Shown here: piece by piece, positions 11,446 to 21,555 of the stretch | Numbering within the stretch: position 1 is the first letter of the stretch | How the letters are laid out: every line of letters begins with the position of its first letter | Origin: Sophora flavescens | Lineage: Eukaryota; Streptophyta; Magnoliopsida; Fabales; Fabaceae | Direction of reading: 5' to 3' | Length of the DNA: 64,000 bases | NCBI GenBank assembly: GCA_030762895.1 | Contig: CM061063.1 | Location: forward strand, 101,020,210-101,084,209 | Notes under the pieces: generated by a model | What the model was told of the DNA's origin: nothing | Seen by the model: only the letters and a program-made list of their open reading frames with translations | Database searches by the model: none | Made by a program: the position numbers and the translations under genes

Positions 11446-12294
11446 CTAAGGAGGCATATTAGTTTTTATCTTGACATTGTGCTCCTCAATTAAGCTTTTA
11501 GTTTCTATTTCTACTTGCTTTCTCTTGACCAACCTTTGTGGGAAAGGTATTAGGGGTTGGTACGGTGGTGGAGGGACATACTTTGGTTCTGGCTCTTCAT
11601 CTTGGCTCATGTCCTCCTCTGGTTCCACGTCCTTTTCAACCACCCCAAGCTTGTCACCCCTCAAGTATATGGCATTACAATGTTCAATGGGATTTGCTTC
11701 GGGTTGGCCCGGGAACGTACCCTTAGGTCTAGAGTATGTGCTGGCTTGTTGGGCAATCTGAGTTTCTAGCATCTTGTTATGGATGGCTAAGTTATCTACC
11801 TTAGATGCTAGCTCTTTTATTGCCTCGTTTACTACCCTACCTTGTTGCCTAAACTCTTCATTTTGTTTTGTTTGAGTTTCAACAAAACTTTCCAATAAAG
11901 ACTCGAGTTTAGACTTCTGTACTTGAGGATACCCCGGCGCTGATTTCCTATTACCTTGGCCTTCTTGGAACTCGTGGTTCAGCGTGTTGCTGTAGTTCCC
12001 GTACGAGAGGTAAGGGTTGTTCTTCCTTCCTTGGTTGTAAGCATTTGGAGGGGCATAATTTGGCAACTTCGGGTTCGTGTCGTAGTAGTTGTGACAAGAG
12101 TTCACTTGTTCCCCCGAAGCGCCGGATCCATGAGCAATACCACGTGGGCACTCCATTATGTCATGTCCCTGCATTCCACAAATCTCACAAACAATGTTAG
12201 TAGCACCTATTGAACTCACGTTAGCCCTTTCAAGTTGATCAAAGCGTTTATTAAGTGAGTCAATTTTAGACATGATAAGATCAATGCTATTCAT
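11446..12294 (-). pseudogene. Gag C-terminal part with CCHC zinc knuckle
   Basis: 282 codons. Near the N-terminus CEICGMQGHDIMEC is an intact C-X2-C-X4-H-X4-C knuckle (nucleocapsid). A Asn/Tyr/Pro-rich linker follows, then a coiled-coil-like stretch (KLESLLESFVETQ to LETQIAQQA) and an acidic Pro-rich tail. The ATG overlaps the stop of the upstream gag frame by ATGA. Conserved residues just upstream read on in this frame, so the split most likely reflects a one-base slip in the C5 run at 12305-12309, not a true second start. Confidence 0.8.
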
Positions 12295-13007
12295 TTCAAA
12301 CTTACCCCCGAAATCTTTTTTGGGTTATTACCTCTTTCTGAACCCCATTGGTGGTAGTTGGTGGCCACGTTTTCAATGATGTTGAATGCCTCAGTCAGAG
12401 GCCTATTCATAAAGGCTCCACCAGCTGCGGAATCGAGTGACGCCTTCGAAGAGTAATCCAATCCGTTGTAGAAGGTGTGCACTATTAACCACCTCTCGAG
12501 TCCATGATGTGGGCAAGACTCCAGCAATCCCTTGTAGCGATCCCAAGCTTCGGATAAGTATTCTCCGTCCTTTTGGAAGAAGCCGGTAATCTGGGCTCGT
12601 AGGTAAGCCGTCTTGGAGGGAGGGAAGAATTTCTCCAAGAATGACTGCTCCAGTTGGTCCCAAGTTGACAAGGTATTAGCGGGCACTTGCTTCAGCCAAG
12701 CTTTTGCCTTTCCAGTAAGAGAAGAGGGGAACAACCTCAAACGAATAGCATCAACCGGGGCGCCTTGAATTCTAACTGCATCGGTGAACTCCAAGAATGT
12801 CTCCACGTGATCAGTCGGGTCCTCCGAGGGTAATCCTCCGAATTGATGTTGCCTAATCATGTTGATTAGCATAGGCGGTATAGTGTAGTTCTCTGCCTCA
12901 ATTTCTGGCCTAGCAATCCCAGTTCGCAAACCCCTCGCATTTGGGGCTGCGTAGTCCTTCAATGGCTTCGTATCCGGTAGATTCGCCATGAGTGGAATGG
13001 GAATCAA
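12291..13007 (-). pseudogene. Gag N-terminal part (Retrotrans_gag capsid domain)
   Basis: 238 codons starting shortly after the 5' LTR and primer site. It shows the gypsy capsid pattern: IRLRLFPSSLTGKAKAWL, then a segment ending WDQLEQSFLEKFFP, and later LSEAWDRYKGLLESCPHHG with HTFYNGL. These are typical of Athila/Tat-lineage Gag in legumes. It would form the particle that packages the element RNA. It ends in a TGA that I attribute to a frameshift near 12305. Confidence 0.85.
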
Positions 13008-13244
13008 CCTCTCTCTCTCTCTTTATAGTCTCCTATGCCTATGAAAGGTCCTCTCGATTTCGGGGTCAACCTCAGTAAGATCTCCAAGACTTAGGGATCT
13101 TTGCATAGAAGAGAAACAAACACAGAGATAGATACAAAGAAAGAAAAAGAGAAATTTTTTTTTTCAAATATAAAAATCGAATAAAAAGAAAAGGTCTAGA
13201 AAAATCAATTTAAAAATTAAATTGAGATTTGAGAAAGCATAGTC
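13008..13244 (-). other. Untranslated leader of the gag-protease element
   Basis: Short leader between the tRNA-Asp primer site and the gag ATG. It has a CT-repeat near 13008-13022 and purine-rich plus-strand stretches. A role in packaging is expected by analogy but cannot be seen. Confidence 0.5.
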
Positions 13245-13261
13245 CCCGGCAACGGCGCCAA
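13245..13261 (-). other. Primer-binding site, tRNA-Asp type
   Basis: On the minus strand the site reads TGGCGCCGTTGCCGGGG, complementary to the 3' end of plant tRNA-Asp(GTC) including CCA. It lies 5 nt from the inner edge of the right LTR. This fixes the element on the minus strand and matches the primer used by many Athila/Tat elements. Confidence 0.9.
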
Positions 13262-13266
13262 AAACT

Positions 13267-14453
13267 TGATGTCTCGTGCGAGTGCACGTCGTGCGATCCG
13301 GCAAGTGTACCGGATTGTCGCCAAGTAATAAAAAGATATCGATCCCACAGAGACCGTGATCTCAAATCGCAACTAATTATCAAATCGACTAAACTGGACT
13401 ATAGAAAGATTTTGAAAAAGGTTTTTATATTTGAAATAGAGATAACTTAGAAAATCAGATAAGGAATGTAATCAAGTAAAACAGAAAGTAAATCAGTTTA
13501 TGGTTTTTCAGGTCTAAATGGATTCATAGGAATTGGGTTACCAACAAGATCATTTATGTTACTAAATTGATTATCCCTTTTTAATTATCAAAATTACCTT
13601 CAAGGCGAATTTATCCTCAAATAGTTAATGCTCCCTCTCGGGTTACAAAAATCGTGCCCAATTAAACCAAAGGACGACTTCTAACTCTTTAGGTTGGACC
13701 CTTTGCGTTTCATGACAATTCGTTAATCCTCAAAGGACGACTTCTAACTCTCGTGATTTCAGTCCTAAGTCTGATTCTATAGATCCGATACCTAAGTTCA
13801 CCGCTAGGTTCCTCCTTAGAATATCTACGACACGCAAACAAGTGGCCACCGGATTTACGAGTAATTAAAACACTAGAAATCAGATCTAAAGCAAAATCGC
13901 AATTAACAAAGATTAAACATCAATTCATTACCATAAACAAACCTTGGGCATAGCCCCAATCCCTAGAAATTAAACTACTACTCAAGCCTTGTCATGGTGA
14001 TGACAAGCTTGGTTAACAACAACATGAAAATAAAAATAAGAGAAGAGATAAGGAAGAAGAAGAGATATCCTAAATTATAGCCTAAGAGTAGCAGCCCAAA
14101 AGTCTTTTTTTTTTGCCTCTGCCTAGATGCCTTATTTATAGATTTGGGAAGTTTGAATCCCAATCTAACTCAAATTAGATCCAAATCAGTTGCTTCTGAT
14201 CCAAGTAATGCGCGTCATGGCCGTGATGGGCTCTGTTTGGCTCATTTTCTTCACTTTTCAAGCCTCATCTTCATCCAAGCTCCATCATGACTAATCCTGA
14301 GCATTTTATCCTTAATTCCTGCAAAACAACACCACAAAACCGCTTTACTCGTTCCAAAGTAAAAACTAACAAAAAGTCAAATTAAATATGCCTAAATTAT
14401 ATGAAAATGCATGCAAAATGATAAGCAAATATGAGGTGGAATCACACTCATCA
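13267..14453 (-). repeat. 5' LTR of the gag-protease element
   Basis: 1187 bp, TG...CA on the plus strand, collinear with 7699-8889. The segment around 13665-13690 differs from the other copy: a phrase that occurs once in the left LTR is partly duplicated here. A single CpG-rich dyad is present at about 14214. Confidence 0.85.
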
Positions 14454-14562
14454 AATCACCCCAAGCTTAAGACTTTGCTTGTCCTCAAGCAATAACTAAG
14501 GCCAGACAAGATAATCGGAGCATGGATAGTGAACCAAGAACCCGAGTAACTAATCCAAGTAA
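14454..14562 (-). repeat. Piece of a second copy of the element's 3' internal region
   Basis: Sequence to the right of the 5' LTR repeats 8890-8998 (polypurine tract onward) almost exactly, then stops matching after AATCCAAGTAA at about 14562. A lone element would have host DNA here. It implies an LTR-internal-LTR-internal arrangement that was later truncated. Confidence 0.8.
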
Positions 14563-14613
14563 TATAACCATTATAAATTGTCATATCATTAAAAAATTTA
14601 ATTGTTATTCTAA

Positions 14614-14645
14614 CTAGTGTAATAACCCGTGCGGTATGCACGGGT
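14614..14645 (-). mobile_element. Helitron-like 3' terminus
   Basis: On the minus strand an 8-bp stem (ACCCGTGC/GCACGGGT, 14625-14645) with a 5-nt loop is followed 7 nt later by CTAG, and then by T in the flank. This is the usual Helitron 3' end (hairpin, short spacer, CTRR, insertion before T). The body would extend right. No 5' TC end or Rep/helicase coding was identified. Confidence 0.5.
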
Positions 14646-14884
14646 GCCTATAAGATTTTTTGCCAAAAGCGATATAATGCAGATTCTTTGAAATATGAGT
14701 TGAAATATAAATCATATTATATCTATGAGAACCTTTCACTCTTTTATCTATCATATGATTTCAAAATCAATTCTCAACAATGATTATAATTTACTTATCT
14801 ACCATTTAGCACAAGGATCAAGAGGTCATGGATCATGTCAATATATAATTAATAATATAACCGAATCAATGATCATTGGGTTTG
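14646..14884. other. AT-rich stretch without gene
   Basis: No coding potential is visible. The last bases (CATTGGGTTTGGTACC) resemble the tandem repeat family that continues on the far side of the solo LTR, so the repeat array probably begins here. Confidence 0.4.
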
Positions 14885-14889
14885 GTACC

Positions 14890-16327
14890 TGACCGCGCTG
14901 TCGCCACGCGCCAAAAAGAACGAGCGTTTACAAAAATAATGTAGTATAGAGCGACAACTCGGATATCGTCTCTCAAGGACTCTTTAGTTGTTGTTATTAT
15001 TAACAGAAAATCAAAAGTTAGTTTTGGGGGTTTTGGATTGAGATAAAATAAAGAAAACAAAATAAAAACAGAGTAAGAAAACAAAGCAGTTAAAATATTA
15101 TCAAATAAACTACAGAACGATTAACCTACTGTTCTTGGTTTCCCACTATCATTGGTTCAAATAAATCCAAGCCCTAAGCGGATTCTAATCCCCTCCCGGT
15201 TGTAGCAACAATTAACAACGCAATCACTACTACGGATGTATGTTCCTATTCCCGAAATAACAAACGGGGTTAAGCTCTCATGAACAAACGAACATGAACG
15301 AACACACGCGAAATAACAAACGCGATTAAGTATAGAAACATAACATCACCGAAATGAACCAATACAACACTATACATTCCTGAAATAACAAACAGAAACA
15401 TATAGCATTGCATTGAAAAGAGAAAAGCATACAAAACAGGAATACAAGAACCTCAAGTGTAAATGGAAACCAATCCCAGTAGATTAATCTAGGAGACTAA
15501 CTCTCCATTACAAAAATAAACATAAAAGAAAAGAAAGGAAAATAAACTACTACTACTAACTACTATCTATCAAAGACTAGCCAAAACTGGCTAACTCTGA
15601 CTTGCCCACACTATGACTAACTTCTCTCTCAATATCTGAATGATCCTTTTATTAACTTCAACCTCTGCCTCTTAGCTTTCCAAAGCCACTTAATTTGCTT
15701 AATTATGAATTAAGATGAGGGAGTTATGTCCACATTCAACTCATAGGGCAGCTGAAACGCCTCTGACTTCACATGGATTAAAGCCCTTCAAAACGGCTCT
15801 GTTTGGAATAATGGTCTTCATGAGAGTTAAAGCTCTTTGTTTTATCTTTCATTTGCCACCGGTTTCAGTTCCAACCGACATCTACAGCCCAAGTTATGGC
15901 CCAATCTTCATGACCAGTTCAGGTTCCAGTGACAGCAATTATGTTCTGACTTCAAGGCCCAATGTGACCCACTATACATCCAATTCAGCATCTGAGTTCT
16001 TCATGAAAGTTGTTGGGCTTCCTTTTAGCTTTCCTGTTCTGACTCCTGCATTTCTGTTTTTATAAGAGGGCCGCACGTCACGGCCTAGGCGTGATGGCCT
16101 CTGCTTCAGGTGTACTTCCCTTCTTGCTCTTCTTATTGCCCTGAAAAACAGAAAATAACATAAGTACTTTATTTAACTCTAAATCAACTAAATTAAACTA
16201 AAAACACTTTATAGACTCAAAATCTTACTTAAGGACAATCAAGTCTAATTTGGGTGAAAATGATATAAAATTAGCACAAAGCCAAGGTCTTTACTAGTTA
16301 TAAAACCGATCAACCAGAGGCTCATCA
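14890..16327. mobile_element. Solo LTR A (1438 bp) with 5-bp target duplication
   Basis: Starts TGACCGCGCT and ends GGCTCATCA. GTACC flanks it on both sides (14885-14889 and 16328-16332). There is no internal region, primer site or gag. It is clearly related to 17395-18637: the shared phrase CTCGGATATCGTCTCTCAAG lies near the start and AGAGGCTCATCA at the end. A CpG-rich dyad (TCACGGCCTAGGCGTGA) lies near 16076. The layout resembles the LTR of the gag-protease element, so it is probably a gypsy-type LTR, but no coding sequence proves this. The 116-codon frame at 15715-16065 is not recognised. Confidence 0.85.
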
Positions 16328-17394
16328 GTACCTTTCCTAGCTAAAAACATTTAAAAACAAAAAATTTGTAAACTTTTAAAAAATTAACAATAAAATAATA
16401 AAAAAATCTGAATCAATCAAAATTGGTTCTGTTCGGTTGGAAACTCCTTTTACTGTCACAGGAACAGTAGAAGAAAAGTTGTCAATTGATAAAGTGATAT
16501 ACATCTTGAATATTAAAATATATATAAATATACAAACCAATTTAAATGGGTCAGTTCATCGAATTATTCGTTCGGGTTTATGCCGCTAAACTTTTCGAAG
16601 AATACAGTAGTTTGCTACCTTTCCTGGCTAAAAACATTTTAAAACAAAAATTTTGTACACTTTCAAAAATTAATAATAAAATAATATAAAAAATCCGAAC
16701 CAATCAAAATTGGTTCAGTTCGATTGGGTTTGGTTTGGACCCAAAAATATTAAAATATATAAAATTAAAATATAGATTAAAGTATAAAATTATTAAATAT
16801 AATAAATATTAAGTATTATATATATATATATATAAATACTAAAATATAGTAATTAGTTCGGTTCCAAAATTCTTGAAGCTGACAACCAAACCGATGACAA
16901 TTGAGTTTGGTACCTTTCCCGACTAAAAACATTTAAAAGCAAAAAAATTGTAAACTTTACAAAAGTAATAATAAAATAATATTAAAAAGGCGAACCAATC
17001 AAAATTGGTTCGGTTCGGTTGACAACTCCTTCTTCTGTTACAGGAACAATAGAAGAAAAATTGCCAATTGATAAAGTGATATAGATATTGAATATTAAAA
17101 TATATTAATTGGTTCGGGTCCAAAATAACTGAACTAATGACAATTGGGTATGGTTCAATTCGGAGTCGAACAAAAAAAAGAACCAATTTAATTGGATGGT
17201 TCGGATTTTCAAATTCATCGAATTATCGGTTCGAGTCTTATAACCCTAAACTTTTTCGAAGAACGTGGTAGCTAAAACCAACAAAATATATGTTTAAAAA
17301 ATAAATTTAAATAATCCAAAATAATCCATCGGTTGACAACTCCTTCTACTGTTACAGGAACAGTAGAAGAAAAGTTGTCAATTGATAAAGTGAT
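16328..17394. repeat. Diverged tandem repeat array, segment 1
   Basis: Units recur with the marker TACCTTTCCTGGCTAAAAAC at about 16330, 16617 and 16912. They carry CCAATCAAAATTGGTTC, a palindromic hairpin block (16439-16483, 17021-17065, 17335-17379), AT-rich (ATATATTAAAAT) stretches and CGAATTATTGGTTCGAGTC. Unit length varies from about 290 bp to over 400 bp. No protein-coding potential is visible. Confidence 0.75.
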
Positions 17395-18637
17395 TGAACG
17401 CGCTGTCGCGCACGCGTCAAAAAGAACGAGCGGTTTATAAAAATGTAGTTTAGGGCGACAACTCGGATATCGTCTCTCAAGGACTCTTAGGTGTTGTCGT
17501 TATTAACAGAAAATCAGTAAAAGTCAGATTTGGGGGGTTTTGAGATTGAAAACAAAATAAAGAAAATAGAACAGAAAAACAATGCAATAAAAAGTAATTA
17601 CTAAATAAGCTAAAGAACGATCAACCTATTGTTCTCGGTTTCCCACTATCATCGGTTCATATAAATCCAAGCCCTAAGCAGATTCTAATCCCCTCCCGGT
17701 TGTAGCAACAAATAACAAACGAAATTCGCTACTACGGATGTATGTTCCTATTCCCGAAATAACAAACGGGGTTAAGCCCTCATGAACTAAACGAACATGA
17801 ATGAACACACGCGAAATAACAAACGCGATTAAGTATAAGAACATAGCATCACCGAAATGAATCAACACAACACTATGCACTCCTGAAATAACAAACAGAA
17901 ATGTATAACATGGCATTGAAAAGAGAAAAGCAAATGAAACAGGAATCACAGAACCTCAAGTGTGGTAATGGAAACCAATTACAGTAGATTAATCTAGGAG
18001 ACTAGCTCTCCATTACAGACTTAAGCACAAAAGAAAAGAAAAGAAAATAAACTACTGACTAACTAGCTACTCTGACTAAAACTAGCCAGCTTACTAGCCC
18101 TCCCTCAGTTCTGTCTAAAACTGACTTATATACAACTTCTGGACTACGCGGACTCGCGAGGCGAACGCTGTCTCGCGAGGTGAATCTTCAACTTTTGGTA
18201 TTCTCGCGAGGCGAGCTTATCATTCGCGAGGCGAAACTCTTCAATTTCCAAACTGCCACAGCCGTGACCTTTAACATGCATAAACCGTGCTGACTTGTGG
18301 TCTTCAGGGTTGGATTACTCGCGACGCGAGTCAAGTCTTCGCGGGGCGAGACAGAATGGTTGGCAATTTCTGGAACAATCACCTTCTGGTTCGCGAGGCG
18401 AACATCCTTCTCGCGGGGCGAAAGACTCCAGAATTATTTCTTTTTATTAACCTGAAAACAGAAAATAGCATAAGTGTTTTATTTAACTCTAAATCAACTA
18501 AATTAACCTAAAAATACTTTACAGACTCAAAATACTGCTTAAAGACAATCAAGTCTAATTTGGGTGAAAATGATATAAAATTAGCACAAAGCCAAGGTTT
18601 TTATTAGTTATAAAACCAGTCAACCAGAGGCTCATCA
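17395..18637. mobile_element. Solo LTR B (1243 bp) with 5-bp target duplication
   Basis: Starts TGAACGCGCT and ends GGCTCATCA. GTGAT flanks it at 17390-17394 and 18638-18642. It is homologous to solo LTR A through most of its length. It differs sharply at 18150-18425, where it carries eight CpG-rich dyads of the TCGCGAGGCGA type instead of the single dyad in A. It has no internal region, so it arose by LTR-LTR recombination of a full element. Confidence 0.88.
18153..18422. repeat. Four pairs of CpG-rich dyads in solo LTR B
   Basis: Copies of (C/T)TCGCGRGGCGA start at 18153, 18172, 18203, 18223, 18318, 18338, 18390 and 18410. They form four pairs whose members are 19 or 20 bp apart, with unequal gaps between pairs. 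The region is followed by AACCTGAAAACAGAAAATAG, as in solo LTR A. Confidence 0.8.
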
Positions 18638-19157
18638 GTGATATACATATTTAATATTAAAATATATATATAAATATTAAAATATAATAATCGGTCTGGT
18701 TCTAAAATAACTAAACTAATGACCATTAGGTTTGGTTTATTTCGGAGCCGTACACAAAAAAGAAAAAAACGAACCAATTTAATTGGTTGGTTTGAATTTT
18801 CAAATTCGTCGAATTATTGGTTCGAGTCTTACGATCCTAAACTTTTTCGAAGAACACGGTAGCTTTGCTACCTTTCTTGGCTAAAAAGATAAAAAAGAAA
18901 AGGAAAAAATTCTGGCACTGACACATGTCCGGTTACTGGAACAGTAGAAGAAAAGTTGCCAGTTGATCAAGTGATATACATATTGAATATTAAAATATAT
19001 ATATATAAATATTAAAATATAGTAATTGGTTTGGTTCCAAAATAACCGAACTAATGACCATTGGGTTCGGTTCAATTTGGAGCCGAAAAAAAAAGAAGAA
19101 CTAATTTAATTGGTTGGTTCGGGTTTTTAAATTCATCGAACTATTAGTTTGAGTCTT
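18638..19157. repeat. Diverged tandem repeat array, segment 2
   Basis: Continuation of the array after solo LTR B. A new unit begins at about 18870 with TACCTTTCTTGGCTAAAAAG. Its hairpin block (about 18914-18962) is a hybrid: the left half resembles the GTCCGGTTACTG arm seen at 40208, and the right half resembles the GAACAGTAGAAGAAAAG arm of the other units. It ends at the target site of the large copia element. Confidence 0.7.
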
Positions 19158-20700
19158 TGAAGTTGACACAAGCAAACATAAGAAGGGTGGTTGAATTGTG
19201 TTTGTTAATAATTTTCGAATAACAACCTTTTCAAAACTTATTTTCTCACACAAGGAAAATAAGGCAGATGCACACGTAGAAAAAGATCTTTTAAAACTTA
19301 ACAAAATCAAGTTCAAATCCCCACAGTCAGTATAAACAAATAAAACTGAAGAGATAAGGGATTAAAATATCCACGCAAGTGTTTTATCCTGGTTCACTCT
19401 CTTCCAACCAAGAGCTACATCCAGTCCCTTCAACTTGAAGGTTTTACTTCACTATTTCTCCAAATAGATTACAACAAGTATTCAACACTTCTCCAGGCTA
19501 CAAGTATTCATTTCTTATCAAGCCTCTTCAGGCTCTAACTCTAACAAAGAGATCATTTGCCTTTGATATTCTAACTCAATATGTGTGAGGATGTGAAAGA
19601 TTAAGTTCGGTTGAATATTACAACAATATTCAAACTAAAGAATACAGACTTTTTCACTCGAAAGAATGAAAGAATGAGAGACTGTAGATTCGCAAAAGTT
19701 CAGCAAGCAAAAGTAGTTCTTCAGTGGTCGAGGGTCCTCTATTTATAGTGACATTGTTCTTCACTTGAAAAACTTCAACGGTTTTTTTAAATATTCCCAT
19801 TTAGAGATAGCATTAAATGCATAATATCTATTGTGACAGATAGCTTGATCGTGGCCATTGTGAAATGTACTCTTGGTTATCACCTTTGCACATAATGGAG
19901 GGTCACAGTTCTGAGAAATTGCAACTTGAAAACTGTCTTTCCTCCTTTGTGAAAATTCAAGCTATTCCAGCAGAAAAGGTGACAGGGTATAGATCGTTTT
20001 GCATTTCCCTATTTTACTGTGTTGCTTTTTGAATTTCCTTGATGGTACTATGTTTCTCTCACAAAGAAACAAGGCAGATGAAACAAATAGGAAGGACCAA
20101 CATTGGTTTGAAATAAATATCAATCATTTGAAATAAATATTTCTTTGTGGTCGAGGTAGCATTTACTTAGCTAGACGGAGCGTATGAAAACTTAAAACAA
20201 AAAGAGCTTGTCTACTTAAAATCTGCGTCTACTAGCTCATGGGTGAACCCAAGTCTATGGACTTGCAATTTTATTTTCGCTCCTCTACTGACGTGGCATA
20301 TCCTCTCGTCTATCATCAAGTTTTTGGACTTGCTATATTTCAGTGAGGTATTTTTGATCTTCATCTACTGACGTGGCACTTAAGCTTGTCTACTCATTGA
20401 AATTAAAGTTCTCGTCTACTGAGAGTATATTATTAACCGTCTACTCAAATATAAAAAAAAATAAGAATTATATCAAACGTTTTGAGCAGCTCGTCTACAT
20501 GAATGGACGCAGATTCACAAACTAAGTCCAAGCAGATATAAGAAAACTTATTCAAGGTTTCCATAACATATATATTTTTAACATTCCTGCAAGACTAGAT
20601 AAAGCATGTTAGATCTTAATTAAACTTTGCTAAGCAAATTTAATCCTTTTTGTTAACATTAAAACTCAGATTATTAATCCAAATCACTTTGGTTCCAACA
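19158..20700 (-). repeat. 3' LTR of the SIRE1-like element
   Basis: 1543 bp, TG...CA. It matches 33437-34868 plus 39191-39306 with scattered substitutions. It contains repeated CGTCTACTGACGTGGCA phrases (ACGT core at 20289-20298 and 20369-20378) that resemble plant bZIP-binding sites. Transcription would run on the minus strand. Confidence 0.9.
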
Positions 20701-20716
20701 ATCTCCCCCTTTTTTA
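20701..20716 (-). other. Polypurine tract of the SIRE1-like element
   Basis: On the minus strand TAAAAAAGGGGGAGAT directly abuts the TG of the 3' LTR. It is a textbook copia polypurine tract and confirms the strand. Confidence 0.9.
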
Positions 20717-21555
20717 TGATGACAAAAACTAATTAAATTTGAGTAAGCAAAGTCTAAGAGAGCCTACTAACTCCCCCTAAGACAAAGCATTCAAACTTAA
20801 CAGGAATAAAATATAAGACAAAAACTCAGCAGCATATATCACATATATATCTTATCAGATCAGTTCAGCTACTTATCAATCAAATGATATTATCAGAGCA
20901 TATAAACTAAGGATAGTATCAGAGCAATCAGAAAGTAGTATTTATCAGAGCATATAATAGAATATGTCAAGGCATATATAAACAAGTAAAATCATGCATA
21001 TGCAGACAAACATATACTTTCAAAAACTGACTTTTATATAAAAAACAATTTACTTCTCTTATCCTTTCTCCACCTTTTTTGTTATCAAACAAAAAGATAA
21101 AAGGAGTGGACCATCATTGTCAGTATTAAGAAAAGAAAAAGAAAAGACTAAGAAGAGGGTGGAGGTGGAGGAGGAAGGTTCTGGTTTGGTGCAGGTGGAG
21201 GAGGAGGGTTCTGATTTGGTGGAGGTGGAGGAGGTTGAACAGGCATAAGGTTACTCTGTTGAAAACTTTGTAGAATTCTCAACATTTGATTGACCATTAC
21301 ATTTGTTGGAACCAAGGCTTCTGCAACTTATTCTCTAACTTGTTCCTTGACCTCAACTTTGACTCTATCCTCAATAAAATTTCCAATGATTTCTTCAAAG
21401 TTCTGAGGCAGGGAGGGTCTTTAGCTTTCAGCACTGTCTTGAGCATGTGCTTGACCTTGAAAAGTACTAATAACTGAAATCTGAGGTTGATCATGGGGAT
21501 GAACAACCGTCAGAGCCATTGGCTGAGATGAGTGCTTCTCAAAAGTGCTTGGTCT
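20717..21555 (-). other. 3' untranslated internal region of the SIRE1-like element
   Basis: AT-rich sequence between the env-like frame and the polypurine tract. It includes a short repeat of GGTGGAGGAGGA-like phrases at 21160-21235, which may be the decayed Pro-rich end of the env-like frame (CCTCCTCCACC on the minus strand). No other feature is visible. Confidence 0.5.

Larger units (their letters stand above)
7699..14453 (-). mobile_element. Ty3/gypsy-type LTR retrotransposon with gag and protease only (TR-GAG-like, Athila/Tat affinity)
   Basis: Two direct LTRs of about 1.19 kb (7699-8889 and 13267-14453) both start TGATGTCTCG and end CACTCATCA on the plus strand. A 17-nt site complementary to the 3' end of plant tRNA-Asp lies just inside the right LTR, so the element reads on the minus strand. 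It encodes gag and a retropepsin domain. The remaining 2 kb before the 3' LTR has no reverse transcriptase, RNase H or integrase, which points to a non-autonomous element. No 5-bp target duplication was found, because the right LTR continues into further internal sequence. The LTRs differ by scattered substitutions and one short replaced segment near 13660-13690. Confidence 0.85.

Noticed and set aside
11042..12213. Plus-strand open frames of 60-110 codons
   Set aside because: They are antisense shadows of the gag-protease frame.
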